NCBI GenBank assembly: GCA_020853655.1
Contig: JADYYL010000300.1
Coordinates: 1 to 15,898, forward strand
DNA: 15,898 nucleotides
Direction of reading: 5' to 3'
Source of the DNA: Deltaproteobacteria bacterium
GTDB lineage: Bacteria; Bdellovibrionota_C; UBA2361; SZUA-149; JADYYL01
Part shown: positions 7,032-13,557 of the stretch, piece by piece
Layout of the letters: each line of letters begins with the position of its first letter
How positions within the stretch are numbered: position 1 is the first letter of the stretch
Position numbers and translations under genes: made by a program
The notes under the pieces: generated by a model
The model's input: only the letters and a program-made list of their open reading frames with translations
What the model was told of the DNA's origin: nothing
The model's database searches: none

Positions 7032-7739
7032 TTGGCAAACGTCGTGAGTCTTCTCGCTCCGCTGGTTCATTTTCTCCGTTTCCCTCTCTTCTCCCGCCCC
7101 TCGGCGCGGCGGCGGCTGCGCCAGGCTATTTTTCCGGGGCCCACCGAAGTAACGTCGGTTCGACCCGGTCTAACGGTCGTGGGGGACGACGAGAAGACGT
7201 GGCTGGATGGAGTCATTGCCAGGGTGATCGCTGGTGATACAGAGGCATTTCGGGAGATTGTCTTACACTTTCAACATCGAGTTCACTCCATTATCTGGCG
7301 TCAGGTGCGTCAGCGGGATGTCGCCGAGGAGCTGGCGCAGGATGTGTTCGTTCGCGCTTTTCGCCACTTGGGTTCCTATCGTGGAGACTCCTCGTTTTCT
7401 ACTTGGCTCATTCGGATCTCGCTGAATGTGGTGAAGAGCCACTTTACCTCTCGTCGATATCGAGAATCGCTCCGCTGCCTTCCATTTCCCTTCGATCGTC
7501 TCCATGATCTACCGGCCCAGGATGCGGGTGCTGTTACGGAAAAGGAACGCGCCGAAGCGGTCCGATTGGCGGTCGAGAGGCTTCCTGAGAAGTATCGTCG
7601 TGTCGTCGTGCTTTGCTCTTTCGAGGGGATGTCATATCGCGAGGCGGCCGATGTGTTGGAGTTGCCGCTCGGCACGGTGTGCTCGCGCATGAACGTTGCT
7701 TTGCAGAAGCTCAAGCAACAGCTTGGGAGCGAATCATGA
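7032..7739 (+). CDS. ECF (extracytoplasmic function) RNA polymerase sigma factor
   Basis: Region 2 spans about residues 75-140: FQHRVHSIIWRQVRQRDVAE, then ELAQDVFVRAFRHLGSYRGD and SFSTWLIRISLNVVKSHF, the standard ECF sigma2 core. Region 4 is about 175-232: VERLPEKYRRVVVLCSFEGM, SYREAADVLELPLGTVCSRM, with the HTH. No region 3 or 1.1 is present, as usual for ECF sigmas. The start is uncertain: TTG at 7032 has no Shine-Dalgarno. GTG at 7044 or GTG at 7179 (just before the conserved core) are alternatives. The first 50 residues are basic and hydrophobic and may not be translated. The stop overlaps the next ATG (ATGA), so the two are translationally coupled. This position is where an anti-sigma factor is expected. 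Confidence 0.88.
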   Translation: MANVVSLLAPLVHFLRFPLFSRPSARRRLRQAIFPGPTEVTSVRPGLTVVGDDEKTWLDGVIARVIAGDTEAFREIVLHFQHRVHSIIWRQVRQRDVAEELAQDVFVRAFRHLGSYRGDSSFSTWLIRISLNVVKSHFTSRRYRESLRCLPFPFDRLHDLPAQDAGAVTEKERAEAVRLAVERLPEKYRRVVVLCSFEGMSYREAADVLELPLGTVCSRMNVALQKLKQQLGSES

Positions 7740-8179
7740 AACACTCGAAAGATTCGACTCATCAAACGCACTCAGATGTTGCACTCCATGAGCTGCGGGA
7801 GATGATGCTCGCCGACAGTACTCCGACTCCTCCGCTTCGAACGGAGTTTGCCTCGCGGGTGATGATGCGCGTGGGGCAAGAGCGAAAAGCCTGTGCACTC
7901 CGGCGTGTACTCGAGGATACGTTCGAGAACATTCTTTTTCCCCTCTATCTCGCTTCTGTTTGCTCATTCTTTTTCTGGCTGGCGCTTGGCGTGAGTCTGC
8001 ATGTCCTCGCAGCGCAGCTCCTCGAGAGAAACCTCGGCATCCTCGTATTCCTGATCCTCTTGTTTACGGGAGTCCTGTCTCTCGTGATGGGATTGAAACG
8101 GAGCAACCGAATCGTTCTCGTCGGAACCGCAAGCTTAGCGCTCGCGCTTCTTACCCTGATACTGCGCGTTCACGCGTAA
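7736..8179 (+). CDS. Membrane protein coupled to the ECF sigma factor (putative anti-sigma factor)
   Basis: The ATG overlaps the sigma stop by four bases. The 147-residue protein has a soluble N-terminal part of about 60 residues and three predicted membrane helices (roughly 66-90, 99-118, 125-145). The N-terminal part contains VALHELREMM and TPPLRTEFASRVMMRVG. The first resembles the start of an anti-sigma domain, but the zinc-binding H-x3-C-x2-C motif of ZAS proteins is missing. The PPLRTEFASRVMMRV segment is often seen linking anti-sigma-like cytoplasmic parts to membrane helices. An anti-sigma role is inferred from position and topology, not from a recognised domain. It could also be a sensor component of unknown type. 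Confidence 0.7.
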   Translation: MKHSKDSTHQTHSDVALHELREMMLADSTPTPPLRTEFASRVMMRVGQERKACALRRVLEDTFENILFPLYLASVCSFFFWLALGVSLHVLAAQLLERNLGILVFLILLFTGVLSLVMGLKRSNRIVLVGTASLALALLTLILRVHA

Positions 8180-8221
8180 AGCTTTCCGCGGAATTCGAGA
8201 TCGCGCTGCGCTTCTACCGAA

Positions 8222-8249
8222 GTGACACACCTCTTACTTGGTCTAATCC
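8222..8249 (+). promoter_or_regulatory. Possible promoter upstream of the VirB2-like gene
   Basis: GTGACA and TAATCC are spaced by 16 bp in the 127-bp gap before the next gene. The match is moderate; the gene may instead be read through from the sigma operon. Confidence 0.3.
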
Positions 8250-8306
8250 TCTAGAAGCCCGTTGTCTCAACGGATGGAAGTGAGGTTCTGGAAGAAAGGG
8301 GGATGT

Positions 8307-8660
8307 ATGATTCGAAGTTTAGACATTCATGGAGTCTCGCGTTGGTTGAGTTCCGTGGCGCGATTCAATCGTGACTCGGCGCTCCTCCGCGGCTCTGCAA
8401 TAGCGATCTTGCTCCTGTATCCGTGTGTCGGCATCGCGCAAGAAGAAGGGATTCAGCGCGTCTCTCAGGTTTTGCTCGAAGAGCTGATTGAAGGCCCTTT
8501 TGGTGCGCTCGTGATGATCGTTGCCGGCCTCGTAGCCATCGTGTCTGCGGCGATGGGCGCATATCGTGCGGCGATGTCTTGTTTGATCGTCGCGATTGGC
8601 GCGTTCACATTGAGAACGTTCGTCGAGATTTTCTTCGGGCCGGACGCGTTTGGCGGATGA
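8307..8660 (+). CDS. VirB2/TrbC-like small membrane protein (pilin-like)
   Basis: Start at ATG 8307, preceded by a GGGGG purine run; the frame extends upstream without a better start. The 117-residue product has an unusually long N-terminal leader (about 44 residues, basic part then AIAILLLYPCVGIAQ) with a plausible cleavage site at IAQ/EE. Two more hydrophobic helices follow (GALVMIVAGLVAIVSAAMGA and AAMSCLIVAIGAFTLRTF) separated by a short polar turn. This layout and size are those of TrbC/VirB2-type major pilins of type IV secretion systems. No other conjugation gene is visible, so it is an orphan and may have another job. It follows the ECF sigma pair in the same direction and ends at a strong terminator. 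Confidence 0.55.
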   Translation: MIRSLDIHGVSRWLSSVARFNRDSALLRGSAIAILLLYPCVGIAQEEGIQRVSQVLLEELIEGPFGALVMIVAGLVAIVSAAMGAYRAAMSCLIVAIGAFTLRTFVEIFFGPDAFGG

Positions 8661-8665
8661 ACCTC

Positions 8666-8703
8666 GAAGCGTCTGCGCTTAGGCAGCAGGCGCTTCACTT
8701 TTC
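8666..8703 (+). terminator. Rho-independent terminator
   Basis: GAAGCGTCTGC (8666-8676) pairs with GCAGGCGCTTC (8686-8696) with one G-T pair, 9-base loop, followed by ACTTTTC. It starts 5 bp after the VirB2-like stop and overlaps the last codons of the convergent gene. Confidence 0.7.
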
Positions 8704-9239
8704 ATTCGCCCCAGGACTATTCTCAGGGCTCGATCCACTCCAAGCGTCTCGACGTTGTGCTCTCCCTCACCTGACGGCGGTTGCACGAATTGATTGAGAT
8801 ACTCCATATCTTCTCGCGAGATGTAGTGCGTCGAAGTGAGATCGCCGGAATTCCGAGTGACAAGCCGGCTCCACTGAGTCTCCGCATCAATCGGGAAGTA
8901 GAACAGAATAGGCTCTGCTCCGAACTCTCGTGCGAGCGCTGCATAGCGTTCGCGCTCCTCTTTCTGCCAAAAGCCGTCGTCGAGAACGACGGACTGCCCA
9001 TTCCGGAGATACTTCTCTATCCGCCCCAGATTCTCACTCCTCGCTCGTTGCTCAGCGCTTCGTAGATTACTGATATCTGTGAAGCGAAAGAAGTTCGAGG
9101 GATCGCGATGCTCACGGGCGTCGTGAAGCGCCTGCTCGTCGATGGAGAGGCGAATGACCCCGTGCGATTCGAGCTGGCGTGCGAAGCTCGATTTCCCAGA
9201 ACCGACGTTTCCGCAGAGGATGATGAGGAGAGGAGGCAT
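8679..9239 (-). CDS. P-loop ATPase, predicted small-molecule/RNA kinase-like (AAA_33 type)
   Basis: The protein has 186 residues. The Walker A motif is at residues 10-17 (GNVGSGKS), right after the first beta strand LLIILC. A conserved SIDEQ segment follows at about residue 32. A Walker B-like strand, SVVLDDGFW, is near 83-91, and an arginine-containing lid region (KEERERYAALAREFG) follows, with ILFYFPIDAETQWSRL. This order is typical of AAA_33/zeta-toxin-like kinases that phosphorylate small substrates or RNA ends. No antitoxin-like partner lies alongside, so a toxin role is not supported. The start has no Shine-Dalgarno but the Walker A position fixes it. The gene lies downstream of the TerB-like gene on the same strand, 130 bp away, with hairpins between. 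Confidence 0.75.
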   Translation of the reverse strand: MPPLLIILCGNVGSGKSSFARQLESHGVIRLSIDEQALHDAREHRDPSNFFRFTDISNLRSAEQRARSENLGRIEKYLRNGQSVVLDDGFWQKEERERYAALAREFGAEPILFYFPIDAETQWSRLVTRNSGDLTSTHYISREDMEYLNQFVQPPSGEGEHNVETLGVDRALRIVLGRMKSEAPAA

Positions 9240-9255
9240 CGGGTAACGCGCACAA

Positions 9256-9298
9256 GAGACGGTTTTCGTCTCGCTCCGTCGGAAGTCGGCCGAGCGAG
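9256..9298 (-). other. Overlapping hairpins between TerB-like and kinase-like genes
   Basis: Two stems share bases 9270-9272: GAGACG/CGTCTC (9256-9272) and CTCGCTC/GAGCGAG (9270-9298). They cannot both form fully. They lie 17-60 bp before the kinase-like start and could end the TerB transcript or affect translation. Confidence 0.35.
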
Positions 9299-9369
9299 AT
9301 AATCACGAGAAACGGAATTCACTCTCGGTGGGGTTTAGCAGGGTGTCAAGAGAGCAGGCTGCCTGTGCG

Positions 9370-9834
9370 TCAGATTTTGCCTCTTGCCACTGCTTCACGC
9401 ATTCGCAAGACACTCATTGGTGTGAGTCCCAGGTGCTCAAGCGCGATATCAAGATACGCTTTCTCGAGGCGATGAATGAAGCCATCGGCCCGGGCGACTC
9501 GGAGGAGGAGCGCCACGAAGAGCTCGCGCTCCCGCTCTAGGAAACTGTCGCTCAAATGAAAGGCGATCTCCTCGATTCTTTCCGGTTGTTGACGAAGCCA
9601 GTTCGCAAGCTCGTAAAGGTCCTTCGAGTTCTCGGGAGGACGCGTGATCTTCTCTTGGATACTTCGGAGTACTTGGGAGACCTCGGATTCCCGTAAGACC
9701 CCGTCGCTATGCGCCATCTGCAAGAGAAGCGCACACATCACGATCTTTGTTTGCCGACACGAGAGCGCAGACGGGCGAGGTGCCTGAAGATGAGTGTCCG
9801 CGAGGTAAGTGTAGTCGTCTGTCTCGTTGCGCAC
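9370..9834 (-). CDS. TerB-like protein
   Basis: GTG at 9834 is preferred, with GGAG 8 bases upstream; a TTG at 9876 is an alternative. The 154-residue, all-helical protein carries two matching acidic ADG/SDG segments: LLLQMAHSDGVLRESEVSQV and LLLRVARADGFIHRLEKAYL. Each has the pattern hydrophobic-A-x-(S/A)DG-x-(I/L)-x-x-x-E of TerB-family domains, which bind metal ions in known members. It ends in an alpha-helix. Members occur in tellurite-resistance and metal-stress contexts, but no other ter gene is here, and it is most like isolated TerB-like proteins of unknown role. The M48 protease at the left edge ends in a related domain. Confidence 0.75.
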   Translation of the reverse strand: MRNETDDYTYLADTHLQAPRPSALSCRQTKIVMCALLLQMAHSDGVLRESEVSQVLRSIQEKITRPPENSKDLYELANWLRQQPERIEEIAFHLSDSFLERERELFVALLLRVARADGFIHRLEKAYLDIALEHLGLTPMSVLRMREAVARGKI

Positions 9835-9931
9835 GGTTGGCTCCAGAAAGAGGGCTCCGTGATGTATCGACAGCAATGACGACGAGGTTGAGACCTGCGC
9901 TCCGCGCTCGGTTGGAAAAAACCGGGTTGAA

Positions 9932-10438
9932 TCAGCCGCTTGACGCTGTCGGCTCGAGTTTCTGGTGATAGAACAGCGTATCGACCTTCATGAGCGGAAA
10001 GCTCAGCGGAAGTGCCGACTTGGGAAGCACGGTGAAGCCTTGCTTCTCATAGAAGCGGCGAGCAGCGGCGTACACCGGGATAGTGCCGAGGAATATTTCG
10101 CGGATACCGTGTCGCTGCGCCCAGCGTATGAGCTCGCTCATCAGCTTGGAGGCAACATGGTGTTGCGAGCCGCGCCATTCCTTACGAACAAACATCTTCC
10201 GAATTGCGCCTTGGCCATTCCCCATATCGATTAAAGCGGTCGTGCCCACGACCTGGCCGTCGCCATAGGCTATCCAAAAGTTTCCGGCACCACGTTGGTA
10301 GAACGTTCGGATATCGCTCAAATCTGGCTGGTCCTCGCGAGAGATGGCAACCTCGAACTCCTGAGTCTGAATCTCGAGGATCATCGCGGCGATCTCTTCA
10401 TCGTGAGAACCGATGTATTGTCGAATTTCAACGCTCAT
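9932..10438 (-). CDS. GNAT-family N-acetyltransferase
   Basis: The protein has 168 residues with a good Shine-Dalgarno (GGGAG) before ATG 10438. The GNAT fold is visible: FWIAYGDGQVVGTTALIDMG (beta 2-3), GAIRKMFVRKEWRGSQHHVA (beta 4 and the acetyl-CoA loop, motif A, where RGSQHHVASKLM replaces the usual R-G-x-G-x-G/A), LIRWAQRHGIREIFLGTIPV, and YAAARRFYEKQGFTVLPK (motif B). The substrate is unknown. It overlaps the upstream MarR gene by 11 bases and so is translationally coupled to it. In many bacteria these two domains are fused into one protein (MarR-GNAT); here they are separate genes in the same order. Confidence 0.88.
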   Translation of the reverse strand: MSVEIRQYIGSHDEEIAAMILEIQTQEFEVAISREDQPDLSDIRTFYQRGAGNFWIAYGDGQVVGTTALIDMGNGQGAIRKMFVRKEWRGSQHHVASKLMSELIRWAQRHGIREIFLGTIPVYAAARRFYEKQGFTVLPKSALPLSFPLMKVDTLFYHQKLEPTASSG

Positions 10439-10885
10439 TCGAAACTCCCGTCGCTGCCAGGGCGCTTGCGTACAAGCTCAGCCCATCCTCCACCCGTCGC
10501 TGCTCTTCTGCGGAGAGAGTGGAGAGCGCGTCCTGCACCCGTGAATTTGCTTGGTCATGGATGGCCTTGACGCACTTTCGACCATCCTTGGTGAGGGAGA
10601 TGAGTTTCCTGCGGCCATCGACAGTATCGGTGTCGACTCGGACGAGTCCGAGGTGCACCATCCCATCGACAAGGCGGCTTGTGCTCGATTTTTCGAGCCG
10701 TAAGCGCCGCGCAATCTCGATCACGCTCAGGGTTCCGTCGGTTTCCAGCTCCAGCAGGGCATGGACCTGTGAGTTCGTAACGCCAAGGCTGGCGTGAGCA
10801 CTCCCGAGCATGCCAAGCTCTCGAACCACCGTCCGGGCCGCTGAGCGGATTGAAGCAACTGAGCGTGAGCTGAGGGTTCGTGACA
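10428..10885 (-). CDS. MarR-family transcriptional regulator
   Basis: The 152-residue protein starts at ATG 10885; a TTG five codons earlier would lie inside the palindrome and is less likely. The winged helix is clear: an N-terminal dimerisation helix (RSAARTVVRELGML), then TNSQVHALLELETDGTLSVI, EIARRLRLEKSSTSRLVDGM (recognition helix) and the wing VRVDTDTVDGRRKLISLTKD, which has the D-x-R-x motif of MarR. The C-terminal helices complete the dimer interface. Only about 9 bases separate its ATG from the operator palindrome, so it probably represses itself and perhaps the divergent isocitrate dehydrogenase. No ligand can be named. Confidence 0.88.
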
Positions 10886-10908
10886 TCGGTGCATCATACA
10901 ACTATATA
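10880..10908 (+). promoter_or_regulatory. Promoter of isocitrate dehydrogenase gene
   Basis: GTGACA (10880-10885) and TATATA (10903-10908) with 17-bp spacing give a sigma70-like promoter on the plus strand. The -10 element lies inside the palindrome at 10895-10916. Confidence 0.45.
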
Positions 10909-10916
10909 GATGTATG
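10895..10916. promoter_or_regulatory. Near-perfect palindrome, probable MarR operator
   Basis: The half sites CATACA and TGTATG flank a symmetric core CTATATAG; 20 of 22 bases match the reverse complement. It covers the -10 region of the plus promoter and sits just upstream of the MarR start. Size and placement are those of MarR operators. Confidence 0.7.
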
Positions 10917-10970
10917 ACACAACTAATAATGTGCTCCCGTTCGGAAGACGAACTCACGGTAGGAGGAACA

Positions 10971-12170
10971 ATGCGAATTCAAGTAAAAGGTCAGATTGCC
11001 GAAGCGCTTGGCGATGAAATGACGCGCGTGATGTGGGACTGGATCGTCGAGCAGCTCGTCGAACCCTACGTCGACATGAAGCGTGAGACCTTCGATCTCG
11101 GACTCCCTCATCGAGATGCGACCGGTGACCAAGTCACCAAAGATTTTGCGGAAGCCACGAAGCGTCATTTGGTCGGCGTGAAGTGTGCCACGATCACGCC
11201 CAATGCCGATCGAATGACGGAATACAAGCTCACGAAGATGTGGAAGAGCCCCAACGCGACGATCCGTGGAGCGCTCGACGGAACGATCTTCCGCGAGCCC
11301 ATCACGGTTGCAAACATAAAGCCGTTCATTCCAGGATGGACCTCTCCGATCGTCATCGGTCGGCACGCATACGGTGAGATCTACGCTGGTCAGGAGATTC
11401 GGATTCCTGGCGCAGGAACGGCTGAGATTGTGTTTACCCCCGCGGGAGGTGGCGAGCCGATCCGGAAGACGCTCCACACCTTCGATGGACCGGGCGTGAT
11501 GATGGGAACGTTTAACACTGACGCATCGATCCGTTCGTTTGCCGAAGCGAGTGTGACCTATGCCCTCGCGGTTGGGCGTCCTCTGTGGTTCGCCGCGAAA
11601 GACACGATTTCGCAAACCTATCATGCGCGGTTCCGATCGATCTTCGACGAGGTGGTTGCTACCCGCAAGACGGAGCTGGAGTCGAGGAAGATCACCTATT
11701 CCTATTTTCTTATCGACGATGCCGCGGCGCGTCTTCCAAAGTCGAACGGTGGCTTCGTGCTGGCATTGATGAACTTTGATGGTGATGTGTGGAGTGATCT
11801 CGTTGCATCGGCATTCGGGAGTCTTGGGCTGATGACGAGCGTTCTCGTGTCGCCGAGCGGAGCGATGGAATTCGAGGCGGCGCATGGAACCGTGACTGCC
11901 CACTATCGCAAGCATCAACGGGGAGAGACGACTTCAACGAACTCCGTCGCGAGCATCTTCGCGTGGTCAGGCGCGCTCCGGCAGCGCGGGAAACTCGATG
12001 GCAATACCGAGCTGAGTTCGTTTGCCGACCGGCTCGAAGCATCGACGATCCGAGCGATCATTGAGGGGGCGATGACCGCGGATCTCGTGCCACTGGCCGC
12101 GACGAAGCCCGAGCGCTCGCTTTCAACGCTGGAGTTTATTCAAGCAGTGGCAAGTCGCCTCCAAGCTTAG
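10971..12170 (+). CDS. icd: Isocitrate dehydrogenase, NADP-dependent type (eukaryotic-like subfamily)
   Basis: Start at ATG 10971, 4 bases after AGGAGG; an upstream in-frame ATG (10914) lies in the operator region and is unlikely. The 399-residue enzyme oxidises isocitrate to 2-oxoglutarate and CO2 in the TCA cycle. Sequence is nearly collinear with human IDH1/IDH2-type enzymes: GDEMTRVMWDWI, RDATGDQVTKD, VGVKCATITP, MWKSPNATIRG (isocitrate loop), GRHAYGEIYAG (R131 and Y138 match catalytic-site R132 and Y139 of IDH1), AAKDTI (K210 for K212), LIDD (D249), DGDVWSD (D272, D276: metal ligands), EAAHGTVTAHYR and TSTNSVASIFAW. One oddity: residue 310 is Ala where the IDH1 family has Arg314, which contacts the NADP 2'-phosphate; the following His (H311) is kept. 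The E. coli-type enzyme is a different subfamily. Confidence 0.93.
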   Translation: MRIQVKGQIAEALGDEMTRVMWDWIVEQLVEPYVDMKRETFDLGLPHRDATGDQVTKDFAEATKRHLVGVKCATITPNADRMTEYKLTKMWKSPNATIRGALDGTIFREPITVANIKPFIPGWTSPIVIGRHAYGEIYAGQEIRIPGAGTAEIVFTPAGGGEPIRKTLHTFDGPGVMMGTFNTDASIRSFAEASVTYALAVGRPLWFAAKDTISQTYHARFRSIFDEVVATRKTELESRKITYSYFLIDDAAARLPKSNGGFVLALMNFDGDVWSDLVASAFGSLGLMTSVLVSPSGAMEFEAAHGTVTAHYRKHQRGETTSTNSVASIFAWSGALRQRGKLDGNTELSSFADRLEASTIRAIIEGAMTADLVPLAATKPERSLSTLEFIQAVASRLQA

Positions 12171-12204
12171 CTTTTTGCGCCGCTCGTTCTCGACGGAGGA
12201 GCGC

Positions 12205-12474
12205 GTGTTCTTTGCTCTGACGAATGGAGGGATTCTCAGACGAGGGGATCGAGCACGGACCATGCGTGTGACGTTCATTGCCGAGCACGAACTCGCGCAA
12301 CTCGTGAGCAATCCGGAATGTGCGCTCGCGTGCGACGACGCCATCTATCAGCGCCGGAAGGCAGCGCTTGACGAGATGGTGAAGATCTATCTGCTCTGGA
12401 AGGTCGGACTGCTTCCGGCAGAGCTCCTCTTCGGAAATCTTATGCTTCCGAAGGGCCTGGCGCAGAGGTTGTAA
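12205..12474 (+). CDS. Small hypothetical protein
   Basis: GTG at 12205 is chosen because GGAGGA lies 5 bases before it; other starts (TTG 12175, ATG 12262) are weaker. The 89-residue product is not recognised. It has a mixed charged and hydrophobic pattern: TMRVTFIAEHELAQLV, a region with two cysteines (PECALACDD), and a helical stretch IYQRRKAALDEMVKIYLLWK. No membrane segment or signal peptide is clear. It follows isocitrate dehydrogenase by 35 bp on the same strand and is probably co-transcribed. Codon use looks like its neighbours, and a strong hairpin follows, supporting a real gene. The opposite strand also has an open frame, which I consider a shadow. Confidence 0.55.
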   Translation: MFFALTNGGILRRGDRARTMRVTFIAEHELAQLVSNPECALACDDAIYQRRKAALDEMVKIYLLWKVGLLPAELLFGNLMLPKGLAQRL

Positions 12475-12487
12475 GCGTGGGTTCGAC

Positions 12488-12516
12488 GAAGTCTGCCTCA
12501 TCTCGAGGCAGACTTC
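12488..12516. terminator. Terminator hairpin after icd-hypothetical unit
   Basis: GAAGTCTGCCTC pairs perfectly with GAGGCAGACTTC, 12-bp stem, 5-base loop. It is 14 bp after the stop and followed by a T-rich stretch. A small extra stem (GAGAG/CTCTC near 12533-12546) follows. Confidence 0.7.
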
Positions 12517-12562
12517 CGTTCCTATCTTCTTCGAGAGTTTACTCTCTTCTCAGTGAACGACG

Positions 12563-12615
12563 GGTGCGTGCGACCGTTTTCAAAGAACCTCCTTTGAAAA
12601 CCGATCGCGCGCACC
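12563..12615. terminator. Long two-part hairpin between convergent genes
   Basis: The outer stem pairs 12563-12573 with 12605-12615 (one wobble pair) and the inner stem pairs GTTTTCAAAG (12576-12585) with CTTTGAAAAC (12592-12601) around a 6-base loop, with 2-3 unpaired bases between them. About 21 bp pair. It lies 22 bp past the hydrolase stop and could terminate that gene; it is unusually long. Confidence 0.55.
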
Positions 12616-12636
12616 GCGTAAGTCGACTCCGCGCTG

Positions 12637-13557
12637 CTAACGCCAATGCGCGTTGCAGAACTCTGCCGCATCGCCCAGATACTGCTGGCGGGCGAGGGGA
12701 TCGGTAATCAGGCGATGGTCGGCATCGTATTCCCGAATCACCGACGTCGGAATGCGCTCGAGCATTTCACGCGCATACTGCACGCTGATGCTCGTGTCCT
12801 GGCTTCCGAACGCGCCGAAGATCGGAAACTCGTTGCGGGTGAGCATCCACTTCGCCAACGGCTGAAGTGGCGCGATTGCAGACGCTGGATAGAGATGCCG
12901 ACGGCGATGATGAGCCGCGCGCACCTGGCCCTCCTCGAGATCGACGACGGTCGACTCCTGCGTTCCGAGGTGGCCATACGACAGCGCCTCTCGGGCGATG
13001 AGCATGCCCGCTGTTGCAGCCGCCACCGGGCGGACTGCCCGCTTGAGACCTTCCGCTCCACCCTCACGATATCCGCTCCACGCGCGCGTGCCGGCGTAGA
13101 CGACCGGTCCGAGCGTCAGAGCGTAACGCGCTATGAGGATGGTCCAACTCGCCGTCGCCGCATACGGGCTGGCGATCTTGAAGGCAGGTGACGTGAGAAT
13201 CAGCGCGCGCACCCGATCAGGGTAGAGCGCGGCGAGCATGGTCAGGGGAACGGCTGAGAACGAATAGCCCGAGAGGATCCACGGCTGTGGATTCTGCTCG
13301 TAGGCATGATCGAACATCGCCTTTACGCCGAAGAACAGCTGAGAGGGGCTGAGCATTCGGAACGCCCGCTCACCCTCTCCATGACGAGGCAGAGAGCGCC
13401 CGATCACGTGTGCCCCGAACGTGGAGTTCAGATGGTCCGCCAGAGGGCGCACCGTGACGGGATTCGAACCGAAGCCGCCGATGGCGAGGACGGCCCGATC
13501 TTTTCTCCCCGGGAGCTCGAAACGAATGCATTCTTCCCACGGAAGTTCACGCACCAT
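12637..13557 (-). CDS. Alpha/beta-hydrolase
   Basis: The protein has 306 residues; ATG 13557 is preceded by GAGGAG. Catalytic triad candidates are visible in the canonical order: Ser99 in the nucleophile elbow GYSFS, Asp254 in FGAFGSQDTS and His281 in EYDADHRLITDP. The oxyanion-hole region is VLAIGGFGSNP near residue 24. The core strand after the nucleophile is RVRALILTSPAF. An inserted cap of about 100 residues (125-230) is helical with aromatics, as in lipase/esterase members. There is no signal peptide, so it is cytoplasmic. Substrate cannot be named. It is preceded by an unusual 361-bp region and follows a small membrane-protein gene on the same strand. Confidence 0.82.
   Translation of the reverse strand: MVRELPWEECIRFELPGRKDRAVLAIGGFGSNPVTVRPLADHLNSTFGAHVIGRSLPRHGEGERAFRMLSPSQLFFGVKAMFDHAYEQNPQPWILSGYSFSAVPLTMLAALYPDRVRALILTSPAFKIASPYAATASWTILIARYALTLGPVVYAGTRAWSGYREGGAEGLKRAVRPVAAATAGMLIAREALSYGHLGTQESTVVDLEEGQVRAAHHRRRHLYPASAIAPLQPLAKWMLTRNEFPIFGAFGSQDTSISVQYAREMLERIPTSVIREYDADHRLITDPLARQQYLGDAAEFCNAHWR

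Noticed and set aside
8679..9239. Zeta-type toxin of a toxin-antitoxin pair
   Set aside because: No small antitoxin gene is next to it and only generic P-loop kinase motifs are seen.
10923..11918. 331-codon open frame antisense to isocitrate dehydrogenase
   Set aside because: The plus strand is an unambiguous IDH along its whole length; the antisense frame is a codon-bias shadow.
12136..12501. 121-codon minus-strand frame opposite the small hypothetical gene
   Set aside because: The plus-strand frame has a better Shine-Dalgarno and follows icd; the minus frame would start inside a terminator hairpin.
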